Source of the DNA: Flavobacterium terrisoli
GTDB lineage: Bacteria > Bacteroidota > Bacteroidia > Flavobacteriales > Flavobacteriaceae
Assembly (NCBI RefSeq): GCF_030167905.1
Contig: NZ_JARGNA010000005.1
Span: 1 to 64,000, forward strand
Length of the DNA stretch: 64,000 bases
Reading direction: 5' to 3'
Both the position numbers and the translations under genes were made by a program. This document shows, piece after piece, positions 35,434 to 45,015 of this stretch; positions within the stretch are counted from its first letter, which is position 1; each line of letters opens with the position of its first letter. Below the pieces are notes generated by a model. The model was not told where the DNA came from, did no database searches, and saw only the letters and a program-made list of their open reading frames with translations.

Positions 35434-37542
35434 CTAACTGATGTAATTCCAGATGTTTTTCTTTTTGGTGAGCTCAATAAAAACCGCGCGAAGTGTTTGA
35501 TGTTCGGGTAAAGTCATCGAAGCATCTTTCTTCAACAATTTTAGAGCTTCGTGTCGCGCCAATAATAGAATGTCTTTGTCTTTGACCAAATCGGCAATCT
35601 GCAGGTTCAGTACGCCGCTTTGTTGCTTGCCCATGATGTCACCCGGACCGCGGAGTTTCAAATCGACTTCGGCAATTTCGAAACCGTCATTGGTTTTGAC
35701 CATCGTTTCCAAACGGATTTTGCTGTCATTGGACAATTTGAAAGAAGTCATCAGTATGCAATAACTCTGTTCGGCACCACGACCCACGCGGCCACGCAAT
35801 TGGTGTAATTGCGACAGACCAAAACGTTCTGCACTTTCGATAATCATTACACTGGCATTTGGAATATTGACACCAACTTCAATTACCGTCGTAGCGACCA
35901 TAATATTGGTTTTGCCTTCGGCGAAGCGCTTCATTTCGGCATCCTTATCGGCTGGTTTCATTTTGCCGTGAACAATCGAAATACTGTATTGCGGCAGCGG
36001 AAAATCTCTTGAGATACTTTCGTAGCCATCCATCAAATCTTTGTAATCCATCGTTTCGCTTTCCTGAATCAACGGATAAACAATATAAATTTGGCGGCCT
36101 TTGGCAATTTCGTCTTTGATGAATTTCCAAACTTTCAGTCGGTTGCTGTCATAACGATGTACGGTTTGAATCGGTTTTCTTCCCGGTGGCAATTCGTCAA
36201 TCACCGAAATGTCCAAATCACCATACAAACTCATCGCCAACGTACGTGGAATAGGCGTTGCCGTCATTACTAAAACATGTGGCGGAATATCATTTTTTTG
36301 CCAAAGTTTCGAGCGTTGCTCCACGCCAAAACGATGTTGCTCGTCAATAATCGCCAAACCGAGATTGTGGAATTGCACTTTGTCTTCCAACAAGGCATGC
36401 GTTCCGATGAGAATGTTTAAAGTTCCGTTTTCGAGTTCTTCGTGGATGATTCTGCGTTCGGCAGTTTTGGTCGAACCGGTTAGTATTTTGATGTTGATAT
36501 TGAGGTCTTTTGCCAATTGGGTCAAACCGTTGAAATGTTGGTTGGCCAAAATTTCCGTTGGTGCCATCAGGCAACTTTGGAAACCATTATCCAACGCAAT
36601 CAGCATCGCCATTAAAGCCACGATGGTTTTGCCCGAACCGACATCACCTTGTAACAAACGGTTCATTTGGGCATTCGTACCCATATCGTTTCGGATTTCC
36701 TTAAGTACTTTTTTCTGCGCATTGGTCAGTTCAAACGGCAAATGGTTTTGGTAGAAATCATTAAAATGATTCCCGACAATCGTAAACGGATGGCCTTTGA
36801 TTTTGTGTTTGCGCACCAGGTTTTTGGTAATCAATTGCAATTGGATAAAGAACAATTCTTCAAACTTCAATCGGAATTGCGCTTTCGCCAAAAGCTCGGG
36901 GCTTTTCGGAAAATGGATGTTGAATAGCGCCGCGTTTTTCGGAATCAATTTGAGTTCGTCAACCAAATATTGTGGCAGCGTTTCGGCAAACTTGGCTTGG
37001 GTTTCCAGAAAAACCTGTTGCATCATTTTATTGACCACACGGTTTGAAATCCCGCGATTGGTCAAGGTTTCCGTCGATGGATAAACCGGTTGCATTGCCG
37101 AGCGCAGGCTTTGTTCGTGTTCATTGAGCAATTCCATTTCGGGATGCGCCATGCTGTATTGGCCATTGAAATGGGTCACTTTTCCAAAAATCACATAGGG
37201 CGTATTGAGTTTGAGTGTATCGCGAATCCATTTGTGGCCTTGGAACCACGTGAGTTCCATTTGTCCGGTTTCGTCAACGAAAACAGCGACCAAACGTTTT
37301 TTGGCTTTGCCAAATTCTACCGTTTTGATGTTGATGATTTTGCCGATAACCTGAACTTCTGCAACATTGTTATTGAGCTCATTGATCTTATAATAACGCG
37401 TTCGGTCGATGTAGCGATTTGGGTAAAAATTGAGTAAATCTTCATATTTATGGATGCCAACTTCCTTGCGCAGCAATTCGCCACGTTGCGGGCCAACGCC
37501 TTTGAGGTATTCGATAGGAGTTTGCAGAAGATTGTTTGACAT
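35434..37542 (-). CDS. recG: ATP-dependent DNA helicase RecG
   Basis: A protein of about 702 residues that reverses stalled replication forks and acts in recombination. The wedge/OB domain is in the first third, with GVGPQRGELL near residue 16. Walker A reads GDVGSGKT and the DEAH-like box reads IIDEQHRFG. Helicase motifs MTATPIPRT and QLRGRVGRG are present. The frame is open to an ATG at 37569, but that start lies in a simple ATAGA-rich repeat; the ATG at 37542 (MSNNLLQTPIEYLKGVG) gives the family N-terminus. Confidence 0.96.
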   Translation of the reverse strand: MSNNLLQTPIEYLKGVGPQRGELLRKEVGIHKYEDLLNFYPNRYIDRTRYYKINELNNNVAEVQVIGKIINIKTVEFGKAKKRLVAVFVDETGQMELTWFQGHKWIRDTLKLNTPYVIFGKVTHFNGQYSMAHPEMELLNEHEQSLRSAMQPVYPSTETLTNRGISNRVVNKMMQQVFLETQAKFAETLPQYLVDELKLIPKNAALFNIHFPKSPELLAKAQFRLKFEELFFIQLQLITKNLVRKHKIKGHPFTIVGNHFNDFYQNHLPFELTNAQKKVLKEIRNDMGTNAQMNRLLQGDVGSGKTIVALMAMLIALDNGFQSCLMAPTEILANQHFNGLTQLAKDLNINIKILTGSTKTAERRIIHEELENGTLNILIGTHALLEDKVQFHNLGLAIIDEQHRFGVEQRSKLWQKNDIPPHVLVMTATPIPRTLAMSLYGDLDISVIDELPPGRKPIQTVHRYDSNRLKVWKFIKDEIAKGRQIYIVYPLIQESETMDYKDLMDGYESISRDFPLPQYSISIVHGKMKPADKDAEMKRFAEGKTNIMVATTVIEVGVNIPNASVMIIESAERFGLSQLHQLRGRVGRGAEQSYCILMTSFKLSNDSKIRLETMVKTNDGFEIAEVDLKLRGPGDIMGKQQSGVLNLQIADLVKDKDILLLARHEALKLLKKDASMTLPEHQTLRAVFIELTKKKNIWNYIS

Positions 37543-37550
37543 TTTTTTAG

Positions 37551-37609
37551 AGAATAGAATATAGAGCATAGAAAATAGAAACGTTTTTGTCTATATTCTT
37601 TATTCTATG
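37551..37609. repeat. ATAGA-rich simple repeat with inverted segments
   Basis: AGAATATAGA at 37556-37565 is the exact reverse complement of 37590-37599, and CATAGAA at 37567-37573 that of 37603-37609. The arms are interleaved rather than nested. It lies in the gap between divergent recG and the M1 peptidase gene. No ORF or exact promoter is seen in the rest of this 160-base gap, though TATATTCG at 37675-37682 is one base off the -7 consensus. Confidence 0.6.
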
Positions 37610-37702
37610 TTCTTACTAAAGCGAAGATAGTTTTTTAATTTGAAAATTTGAAAATGAGTGAATTTGAAAATGATTATATTCGTGTCAAATAATTGATACC
37701 AA

Positions 37703-39805
37703 ATGCGCCTACTATTTTTCCTTTTATTTACCGCTTTCACTTTTGCTCAGCAAACAACTAAAGTTGATTTTATCCAACTCAACGCTACAGTTACTCCTGT
37801 GCATGAAAATAAATCAATTGGCGGCGCGGTTTATTACCAATTTAACGTGCTTTCGGATATAGATACCATCAGGATTGATGCGAAGAATATGGATTTTACT
37901 GAAATGCGGATCAATGACAAACCGGTTAATTATAAAAACAACACTAAGGAATTATTGCTCTTCGAAGGATTTCATAAAGGGCTGAATGGCCTAAAATTTA
38001 ATTATAAGGCCACGCCAAAGCAAACCTTATACTTTAACGGCGAAGGCGATGATTTGCAGATTTGGACACAAGGACAGGGAAAATATACCAGTCATTGGCT
38101 GCCAAGTTTTGATGACGTCAATGAGAAAGTGACTTTTAAGATCAGTATTGAGCATGATAAAAAATTCAATGCGCTTTCAAATGGTGTTTTGGAATATCAC
38201 AATACGAGAAAAGGAAATTTCTATATTTATAGCGCATTGCCCAACATGAAAGTATCTCACTATACGATGGAAAAACCAATGAGTTCTTACTTATTGGCGC
38301 TGGTCATCGGCGATTTCAGGAATAAAGTCATCGCGTCCAAATCAGGGATTCCGCTGCAGTTTTTTATCCAGCCGAAAGACACTTTGAAGTTTGAATCGAC
38401 CTATAAGCATTCCAAAAAGATGTTTGACTATTTAGAAAAGGAAATCGGCTTTAAATATCCATGGCAGGTTTACAAGCAAATTCCGATTGAGGATTTTCTT
38501 TACGCCGGAATGGAGAACACCAGCTGTACCATTTTTGCGCAGGATTATGTCGTGGACGAGATTGGTTTCAACGACCGGAATTATGTAAATGTCAACGCGC
38601 ATGAGTTGGCACACCAATGGTTTGGCGATTTGGTTACAGCAAAATCAGGAAAACATCATTGGTTGCAGGAAGGATTTGCTACTTATTACGCGTTGTTGGC
38701 GGAGCGTGAAGTTTTTGGTGATGATTATTTTTACCATCAGTTGTACCGAACTTCTTTACAGTTGAGAAATGCCGCTAAAACCGATACGATTCCGGTGATG
38801 CATGAAAAGGCAAGTTCGTTGTCATTTTACCAAAAAGGAGCATGGGCATTGCATACCATTCGCGAAGCGATTGGACCAAAATTGTTCCAAAAAGCCGTAA
38901 AAGCTTATCTGAAAAAGTACCAATATAGAAATGTAGAAACCAACGATTTTTTGGCAGAAATTAGGAAAGTAGCACCAACATTTGACACGGAGAAATTCAA
39001 GAAAAACTGGCTGGAAGATTACCGTTTTCAAACCGAAGAAGCCAATGCTTTGCTCAAGAAAAATCCTTTTATGCAAACGCTGTTTGAAACCCAGCAATTG
39101 CGCAAGAAATCATTGGCAGAAAACAAACAAAAATTCACAGAATTATTGCAATCCAATGTGTTTTATCCGGTGAAGACAGAGATTTTGTACCAATTAAAAG
39201 AAGTTCCATTTGCTGATAAGGCTGCGTTTTTGACCTTAGCGATGCAAACCAATGATATCGAAGTGCGTCAGGCCGTGGCTGAGTTTACCGAAGAAATTCC
39301 GGTAGAATTTAAAACGCAATACGAATCGTTGTTGGATGACCAATCTTATGATACCAGAGAAATTGCCTTTATGAATCTGTGGAAAAATTTTCCGGAAAGC
39401 AGAAGCGTTTATTTGGCGAAAGCCAAAGATTGGATAGGAGGAAACGATAAAAGTTTGCGAATTTTATTCTTGACTTTTTCCATAAGTTCGGCAGAAAATG
39501 AGAATGCCAAAAAACAGGATTATTACAATGAGTTGGTTGATTATACTTCAGCAAAATATGAAAGCTCGGTGCGTCAAAATGCACTTCAAAATGCGCTGGC
39601 GATTAATAACAAAGACACCACTGTTTTGAAAAACCTGGTCAATGCCACTACGCATCACAAATGGCAGTTCAGCAAATATGGCCGCGACAAGATCAGGGAA
39701 TTGTTGGCGCAAGATGGGCAACACGCGCTATTTGAATCGTTGTTGCCAACCTTACCCGAAGCTGAGAAAAACCAGTTGCAAAAATTGTTAAGCGAGAAAC
39801 CATGA
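37703..39805 (+). CDS. Secreted M1-family metallopeptidase (aminopeptidase)
   Basis: A 700-residue zinc peptidase with a short signal peptide (ending FTFA before QQTT), so it acts in the periplasm or outside. The exopeptidase motif is AGMENTSC near 269-276. The zinc site HELAH is at 300-304 with the third ligand E323, the M1 HExxH-x18-E spacing. A helical C-terminal domain follows. Its stop overlaps the ATG of the patatin gene by four bases, so the two are translationally coupled. Preferred peptides are unknown. Confidence 0.93.
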   Translation: MRLLFFLLFTAFTFAQQTTKVDFIQLNATVTPVHENKSIGGAVYYQFNVLSDIDTIRIDAKNMDFTEMRINDKPVNYKNNTKELLLFEGFHKGLNGLKFNYKATPKQTLYFNGEGDDLQIWTQGQGKYTSHWLPSFDDVNEKVTFKISIEHDKKFNALSNGVLEYHNTRKGNFYIYSALPNMKVSHYTMEKPMSSYLLALVIGDFRNKVIASKSGIPLQFFIQPKDTLKFESTYKHSKKMFDYLEKEIGFKYPWQVYKQIPIEDFLYAGMENTSCTIFAQDYVVDEIGFNDRNYVNVNAHELAHQWFGDLVTAKSGKHHWLQEGFATYYALLAEREVFGDDYFYHQLYRTSLQLRNAAKTDTIPVMHEKASSLSFYQKGAWALHTIREAIGPKLFQKAVKAYLKKYQYRNVETNDFLAEIRKVAPTFDTEKFKKNWLEDYRFQTEEANALLKKNPFMQTLFETQQLRKKSLAENKQKFTELLQSNVFYPVKTEILYQLKEVPFADKAAFLTLAMQTNDIEVRQAVAEFTEEIPVEFKTQYESLLDDQSYDTREIAFMNLWKNFPESRSVYLAKAKDWIGGNDKSLRILFLTFSISSAENENAKKQDYYNELVDYTSAKYESSVRQNALQNALAINNKDTTVLKNLVNATTHHKWQFSKYGRDKIRELLAQDGQHALFESLLPTLPEAEKNQLQKLLSEKP

Positions 39806-40707
39806 GAGCGTTAGTGATTTCTGGAGGTGGAAGTAAAGGTGCTTTTGCCGGTGGTGTTGCGCAGTATCTGATGCAGGAAAACGGTTGTGAGTATGATATT
39901 CTCATCGGTAGTTCGACCGGAAGTTTGCTGATTCCGCATTTGGCTTTGGGCGAAGTTGAAAAGATTTATGGCATTTATTCTAACGTCAATATGCGGAGCA
40001 TTTTTGATCTCAGTCCGTTTGTCGTTAAAAATAAAAATACAGCCCAAGAAACGGTTACCATTAACCACTGGAATGTGTTGAAACAGTTTTTGAAAGGGAA
40101 ACGAACTTTTGGCGAAAGCCATAAACTATTGGCCTATATCAAAGAAAATTTCACCAAAATAGAATTTACGCTTTTAAAAGCCAAAAACTGTGAAGTGGTT
40201 GTTACCGTGACCAATCTTTCCAAAAATGAAGTCGAATACAAATCGATTAAGGATTATGATTATGACGAGTTTTGCGAGTGGATTTGGATTTCCTGTAATT
40301 ACATTCCGTTTATGAGTTTGGCGACCAAAAATGGCTACGAATATGGCGATGGAGGATTTTCGAGTTTGGTTCCGATACGCGAAGCCATCAATCGCGGCGC
40401 GACAGAAGTGGATGTGGTTATTTTGGAAACTGAGGTGCAAACCAGACCAAAAAAGATTGGACGAAATCCGTTTTCACTGATGATTGATTTGTTTCAAACG
40501 CTGTTAACTCAAGTAGAAAAGCATGATATCACTATTGGGAAATTGGCTGCCAAAAACAAAAATGCCAAACTCAATTTATACTATACGCCAACGCAGCTCA
40601 CTGATAATGCCTTGATTTTTGACAAAGACAAAATGAAGGATTGGTGGCAAAGAGGTTATCTGTACGCTAAAAATAAGAGCGAATTGATGAGTGATAATGT
40701 CCAGTAA
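39802..40707 (+). CDS. Patatin-like phospholipase
   Basis: A 301-residue patatin-domain protein, expected to hydrolyse acyl esters of lipids with a Ser-Asp dyad. The oxyanion hole GGGSKG is at 8-13, the nucleophile motif GSSTG at 36-40 with S38, and the catalytic aspartate D183 in DGG at 183-185. No signal peptide is visible. It overlaps the upstream M1 peptidase gene by four bases (ATGA) and ends directly against the stop of the convergent histidine kinase gene, with no base between. Confidence 0.92.
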   Translation: MRALVISGGGSKGAFAGGVAQYLMQENGCEYDILIGSSTGSLLIPHLALGEVEKIYGIYSNVNMRSIFDLSPFVVKNKNTAQETVTINHWNVLKQFLKGKRTFGESHKLLAYIKENFTKIEFTLLKAKNCEVVVTVTNLSKNEVEYKSIKDYDYDEFCEWIWISCNYIPFMSLATKNGYEYGDGGFSSLVPIREAINRGATEVDVVILETEVQTRPKKIGRNPFSLMIDLFQTLLTQVEKHDITIGKLAAKNKNAKLNLYYTPTQLTDNALIFDKDKMKDWWQRGYLYAKNKSELMSDNVQ

Positions 40708-41904
40708 TTAAGGCTTGAATTTTAAAACAAATTCAGTTCCGACACCAACAGTTGAAGTAACACTGATTTCGCCACCGGTTCTTTGGGCCAATGTCTTTAC
40801 TGTAGAAAGTCCGATTCCAGTTCCCATATTGTTGAAACGATCTGTTTTTTCCAAAGTATAAAACATTTCAAAAATCAAATCCAATTTATCAGTTTCAATC
40901 CCAATCCCATTGTCTTTAACCTTAATGGTATAAAAATCATTTCCTGGAGTAACTTTGATGTCAACAATGACTTTTGGTTTGTCATTGTATTTGATAGCAT
41001 TACTGATGAGATTCATGAATATTTGCTCAAAGTAGGATTTGTAATTGAAGATTTCAAGGTTTTCAGGAAGGTTGATTTCGAACTCATTTTTTGGATTCAA
41101 TAGCTTAATGGATTCTTTCAAGATGCTGTTTAAATGGAAGAATTCCTTTTCATCTGAAGCCAAAGTGCCATTTTTATAAGCTCTCAATGTTGCATCGATA
41201 TATTCTTTTAGCTTTTCGGAAGATTCTTTTATCAGGTCGATATACAAATTGGCTTCCGTATTGGTCACTTGGCAATGATCTTCTCTGAGCAAATCTGTAA
41301 GTCCTAAAATGTTGTTCAACGGCGATTTGATGTCATGAGAAACCACATGAGAGAAACGCTCTAGTTCGCTGTAACTTTCTTTTAAAAGATTGTTTTTGGC
41401 ATTCAATTTATAGTTTGCCTTTTTAAGTTCCATCAATTTCAAAACCTGATGGCTAAGTGTTTTCAGGGCTTTCTCCTGAAACGGATTTAGTTTCTTGGTT
41501 TTATTGTCAATAACGCATAGTGTTCCTAATGCATAACCTTCTTTATCAATCAATGGAACTCCTGCATAAAATACAATGTTGGGGTCGCTTGTTACCAAAG
41601 GTGAATCATGAAAGCGAATGTCTTTTCGGGCATCTTCAACTACAAACATCTCATCGCCATGGATAGCATGAGCACAAAAAGACAAACTTCTCGGTGTTTC
41701 TTTACTCGCCAGTCCGTGAGATGATTTGAACCATTGTCTGTTGGTATCAATTAATGTTATTTGAGATATAGGGCTATCACATATTTCAGAAGCTAATTTT
41801 GTAATCTCATCAAAATCATTTTCATTTTCAGTATCTAAAATATGGTATTCTTCTAATATTCTTAAACGTCGTGCCTCATTCAAAGGCAATTTGGCTTCAA
41901 TCAT
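40708..41904 (-). CDS. GAF-domain sensor histidine kinase
   Basis: A 398-residue soluble kinase. A GAF domain covers about 15-155, followed by a short coiled coil, a HisKA dimerisation domain with the phospho-accepting H190 in VVSHDIKSPLNNI, and a HATPase domain with NAIKYND, DNGIGI and GTGIGLS boxes. No membrane segment is seen. The ATG at 41904 is preferred over the upstream TTG at 41925 because TAACTTTG, an exact -7 element, lies at 41930-41923 on this strand and would overlap the longer reading. No cognate response regulator is adjacent. The signal sensed is unknown. Confidence 0.92.
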   Translation of the reverse strand: MIEAKLPLNEARRLRILEEYHILDTENENDFDEITKLASEICDSPISQITLIDTNRQWFKSSHGLASKETPRSLSFCAHAIHGDEMFVVEDARKDIRFHDSPLVTSDPNIVFYAGVPLIDKEGYALGTLCVIDNKTKKLNPFQEKALKTLSHQVLKLMELKKANYKLNAKNNLLKESYSELERFSHVVSHDIKSPLNNILGLTDLLREDHCQVTNTEANLYIDLIKESSEKLKEYIDATLRAYKNGTLASDEKEFFHLNSILKESIKLLNPKNEFEINLPENLEIFNYKSYFEQIFMNLISNAIKYNDKPKVIVDIKVTPGNDFYTIKVKDNGIGIETDKLDLIFEMFYTLEKTDRFNNMGTGIGLSTVKTLAQRTGGEISVTSTVGVGTEFVLKFKP

Positions 41905-41992
41905 ATTGTGGTATTTATAGCGCAAAGTTATTAATTGTCTTTTATTTACTTTATTCTAATCGTAAATGTTTTATCAACATTTACGGGATAAA

Positions 41993-42193
41993 TCAATCTT
42001 CGGTTTCTAAACTAAAGATTTCCTCAACGGGTTTTTCAAAATAGCGCGCTAATTTTAAAGCCAATACAGTTGAAGGAACATATTTTCCTTTTTCCATTGC
42101 ATTGATGGTTTGACGACTTACCTGTATTTGTTTGGCCAATTCTTCTTGCGAGATATTCTTAATCGCCCGCAAAACCCTTAAATTATTCGTCAT
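41993..42193 (-). CDS. XRE-family (HTH_3) transcriptional regulator
   Basis: A 66-residue protein that is nearly all helix-turn-helix. LRVLRAIKNISQEELAKQI is followed by the recognition region VSRQTINAMEKGKY, then a helix ending in FEKPVEEIFSLE. It resembles small YozG-like regulators. Its start lies within the end of the upstream membrane-protein gene, an 11-base overlap, so the two are co-expressed. It probably controls its own operon or a nearby target; none is proven. Confidence 0.92.
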   Translation of the reverse strand: MTNNLRVLRAIKNISQEELAKQIQVSRQTINAMEKGKYVPSTVLALKLARYFEKPVEEIFSLETED

Positions 42194-42662
42194 CTTTAGT
42201 GGCTTTATTTAGTTTGTAAATAGAATAGTGGAATCGGATAATAAAAAACAACAAGGCTGTAAAAGTATTATAAAATAGCACATTCAGATAGGACAATCCA
42301 TAGAGGAACACTGTAAAAAACAAAATCAAACCATAGTTGACATAGGTTGCCCAAACCAAGCTTTCATAGCGAATCTTGGTCGTAAATTCATCTTCTATTT
42401 TTAATTTGGAAAAACCAATTAAAATGCCACCAATGACTAAGCAAAAAAGCATTACTTCGTCTACAATGCTGTTTTTTGTAACCGCGAAGTATTGGTTGTC
42501 TTTGAGTACAAAATCATCTGCAAAAGCAAATACTTTAACAACCCAATAATTGTCTATGTTAATGTCAAAAAAAGAAACAATTAAAGAAAAAAGTAAGGCC
42601 GGAACAAACAAAATCCAACCAAGAATTTTAAACTTGTTTGGAAATAAAAATAGATTTTTCAT
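42183..42662 (-). CDS. Hypothetical four-helix membrane protein paired with an XRE regulator
   Basis: A 159-residue protein with about four membrane helices (near 13-33, 68-88, 103-125 and 127-147). I do not recognise a named family with certainty; small membrane proteins paired with YozG-like regulators are known in Bacteroidetes and Firmicutes. The C-terminus is charged (NKATKDDE) and its coding end overlaps the regulator gene by 11 bases. A promoter is found 26 bases upstream. A sensor or regulatory role is only an inference from the pairing. Confidence 0.82.
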   Translation of the reverse strand: MKNLFLFPNKFKILGWILFVPALLFSLIVSFFDINIDNYWVVKVFAFADDFVLKDNQYFAVTKNSIVDEVMLFCLVIGGILIGFSKLKIEDEFTTKIRYESLVWATYVNYGLILFFTVFLYGLSYLNVLFYNTFTALLFFIIRFHYSIYKLNKATKDDE

Positions 42663-42687
42663 AATGAATGCTGTTTTAAATTCATTT

Positions 42688-42718
42688 CAAAAGTATATAA
42701 TATTTTACAAATAGACAA
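42688..42718 (-). promoter_or_regulatory. Promoter of the membrane protein/XRE pair
   Basis: On the minus strand, TTG (42718-42716), a 20-base spacer and an exact TACTTTTG (42695-42688), 26 bases before the ATG. A second exact TATATTTG lies at 42723-42716 without a well-placed TTG. Confidence 0.72.
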
Positions 42719-42826
42719 ATATACTTTACATTTTGTTTGCTTTATTTTACTTATTGTTGATTTTTCTTTCAATTGATGTTTATTTTGTAACTATTTTATT
42801 ATTTTTATTAGATTAAAAAATAGGAT

Positions 42827-44362
42827 ATGTTGGTAAAAGTCTTTGGAAGTGCAGTTTTTGGAGTAGAAGCGACGAGTATAACGGTTGAAGTCAATATTGA
42901 TAAAGGTGTTGGCTATCATTTGGTCGGTTTGCCCGATAATGCCATTAAGGAAAGCAGTTATCGCATTGCGGCGGCATTAAAAAACAATGGTTATCAATTA
43001 CCAGTCAAAAAAATCACCATCAATATGGCGCCGGCCGATTTACGCAAAGAAGGCTCGGCTTATGATTTGACTTTGGCGATTGGGATTTTAGCGGCTTCAG
43101 GACAAATCAAAGCGGATGAAGTTGATCAATATATCATTATGGGTGAATTGTCTTTGGATGGCGGTTTGCAACCCATAAAAGGCGCTTTGTCGATTGCGAT
43201 TAAAGCAAAAGAAGAAGGATTCAAAGGTTTTTTTCTCCCGATTCAGAATGTCAAGGAAGCAGCAATAGTAGAAGGACTGGAAGTTTATGGCGTTGAAAAT
43301 GTACTGCAGGTCATTGATTTTTTTGAAGGCAACGGAACCATTGAACCCACAGTCATCAATACGCGCGATGAGTTTTACAAAACCCTGGACTTTCCCGAAT
43401 TTGATTTCTCCGATGTCAAAGGTCAGGAAAGTATAAAGCGTTGTATGGAAATCGCCGCAGCCGGTGGCCACAATATTATTTTAATTGGTCCGCCGGGTTC
43501 GGGGAAAACGATGTTGGCCAAAAGATTGCCCAGTATTTTACCGCCAATGACGTTAAAAGAAGCTTTGGAAACGACCAAAATCCACAGCGTTGCCGGAAAA
43601 ATAAAAGATGCCGGTTTGATGAACCAAAGACCTTTCCGGAGTCCGCATCACACGGCGAGTTCGGTTTCACTCGTTGGCGGCGGCAGTTATCCGCAACCGG
43701 GAGAAATTTCGCTGGCACACAATGGCGTTTTGTTTTTGGATGAATTACCCGAATTCAAAAGAGAAGTTTTGGAAGTGATGCGCCAACCGTTGGAAGACCG
43801 CGAAGTAACAATTTCGAGAGCCAAATTTACGATTACTTATCCTTCGTCATTTATGTTGGTTGCGAGTATGAATCCGAGTCCGGGTGGTTATTTCAATGAT
43901 CCCGATGCGCCGGTGAGTTCGTCACCAGCAGAAATGCAGCGTTATCTGAGCAAAATTTCCGGACCGTTATTGGACCGAATTGATATTCATATTGAAGTCA
44001 CTCCGGTGCCATTTGAAAAACTCACCGAAACCCGTCCTGCAGAAAGCAGTGTGTCGATTCGGGAACGCGTGACCAAAGCCAGGGAAATACAGTCGCAACG
44101 TTTTGAGGAATTTGATAATATCCATTACAACGCCCAAATGAGCACCAAGCAAATCAAGACGTATTGCGCTTTGGATGAAGTTTCATTACAGTTATTAAAG
44201 ACTGCTATGGAAAGACTAAACCTTTCAGCTCGTGCGTATGACCGAATTCTCAAAGTCTCAAGAACTATAGCCGATTTGGAACAGGCTGAAACCGTGAGTT
44301 CCAATCATATTGCAGAAGCAATTCAATATCGAAGTTTGGATCGTGATGGTTGGTTGGGTTAA
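42827..44362 (+). CDS. comM: YifB/ComM-family Mg chelatase-like AAA+ ATPase
   Basis: A 511-residue AAA+ ATPase. The N-terminal ChlI-type domain (about 1-170) precedes the ATPase core with Walker A GPPGSGKT at 221-228 and Walker B in [10 protein letters not shown]. The C-terminal Mg-chelatase-type domain includes [19 protein letters not shown]. Characterised ComM proteins promote branch migration during natural transformation. Whether this organism is competent is unknown. No exact promoter was found upstream. It is the last ordinary gene before a 1.2-kb gene-poor region. Confidence 0.92.
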   Translation: MLVKVFGSAVFGVEATSITVEVNIDKGVGYHLVGLPDNAIKESSYRIAAALKNNGYQLPVKKITINMAPADLRKEGSAYDLTLAIGILAASGQIKADEVDQYIIMGELSLDGGLQPIKGALSIAIKAKEEGFKGFFLPIQNVKEAAIVEGLEVYGVENVLQVIDFFEGNGTIEPTVINTRDEFYKTLDFPEFDFSDVKGQESIKRCMEIAAAGGHNIILIGPPGSGKTMLAKRLPSILPPMTLKEALETTKIHSVAGKIKDAGLMNQRPFRSPHHTASSVSLVGGGSYPQPGEISLAHNGVLFLDELPEFKREVLEVMRQPLEDREVTISRAKFTITYPSSFMLVASMNPSPGGYFNDPDAPVSSSPAEMQRYLSKISGPLLDRIDIHIEVTPVPFEKLTETRPAESSVSIRERVTKAREIQSQRFEEFDNIHYNAQMSTKQIKTYCALDEVSLQLLKTAMERLNLSARAYDRILKVSRTIADLEQAETVSSNHIAEAIQYRSLDRDGWLG

Positions 44363-44717
44363 TTGCGACTACGGATTTAAGGTAAATTTAAATTGTAGTA
44401 TTTACTTTTGGAAAATTGTAAAAAAATGACCTTTGAGAATTAAAAATGTAGTATTTATTTCCTTATGATTGTTAAATTGTGGTTTTACAACGATTTTTTT
44501 TTGTTTTTTATAGACTCAATATCGTAATGTCCGAACTTTGTTAATGTCAAAATTAAGGAATGAAATAATATATACTTGAATCAAACTATTTCAGAAAGTG
44601 TTGTAAAATTTGTAAGACGTTACAACCACTGTGATACATTTTCATATTTGAAACCCAAGAATTATATTGTAAGATTAATTGTGATTTGTAACGTTTTGTA
44701 ATTATTACGTTATCTTA
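44363..44717. other. AT-rich non-coding stretch with clustered TTGTAA motifs
   Basis: No ORF is supportable here. The hexamer TTGTAA occurs at 44416, 44601, 44610, 44667, 44686 and 44696, and its complement TTACAA at 44485 and 44620, eight in under 290 bases. Two of them form a palindrome, TTGTAA-N4-TTACAA, at 44610-44625. An exact TACTTTTG lies at 44403-44410. This could be an operator array or remains of a larger regulatory region; no regulator is identified. Confidence 0.5.
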
Positions 44718-44872
44718 TTGGACGAAATGTTATCGGATGATAACGGAGTTATTAACATTCGAAGCAAAGAAGTTGAATTGCCTATTCCGTATCTGTACGG
44801 AACCAAATGTATCACTATAAAAAAAACGCTATTTATAGGGGGATATATAGTAATACGAGTATATACATTGAA

Positions 44873-44890
44873 ATTTGCGCAAGCGCAAAT
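44873..44890. repeat. Inverted repeat upstream of the small-peptide promoter
   Basis: ATTTGCGC (44873-44880) and GCGCAAAT (44883-44890) are perfect complements with an AA centre. It sits about 30 bases upstream of the -33 element of the promoter at 44919-44947, a position that suits a regulator-binding site. Confidence 0.6.
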
Positions 44891-44918
44891 ACAGCAAGTA
44901 ATGTTAATAAAAAACTTT

Positions 44919-44947
44919 TTGAAATCTACATCTATTACCTAACTTTG
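44919..44947 (+). promoter_or_regulatory. Promoter of the small-peptide transcript
   Basis: TTG at 44919-44921, an 18-base spacer and an exact TAACTTTG at 44940-44947. Transcription would start near 44953. A second exact -7 element, TATCTTTG, is at 45002-45009 but lacks a spaced TTG. There is no ordinary gene downstream on this strand, only the small peptide ORF. Confidence 0.65.
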
Positions 44948-45015
44948 ACCAATACAGAATTAGGAAATGTTTTAGCAAAACTGCTGCACTGAATAAAGAA
45001 TTATCTTTGTATTGA

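Noticed and set aside
36209..36754. 181-codon frame opposite recG
   Set aside because: It lies fully antisense to conserved helicase motifs and has no domain pattern of its own.
44718..44992. Overlapping short reading frames between the TTGTAA cluster and the small-peptide promoter
   Set aside because: They are short, out of frame with each other, show no recognisable family and cross the inverted repeat at 44873. A decayed gene is possible but not supportable.
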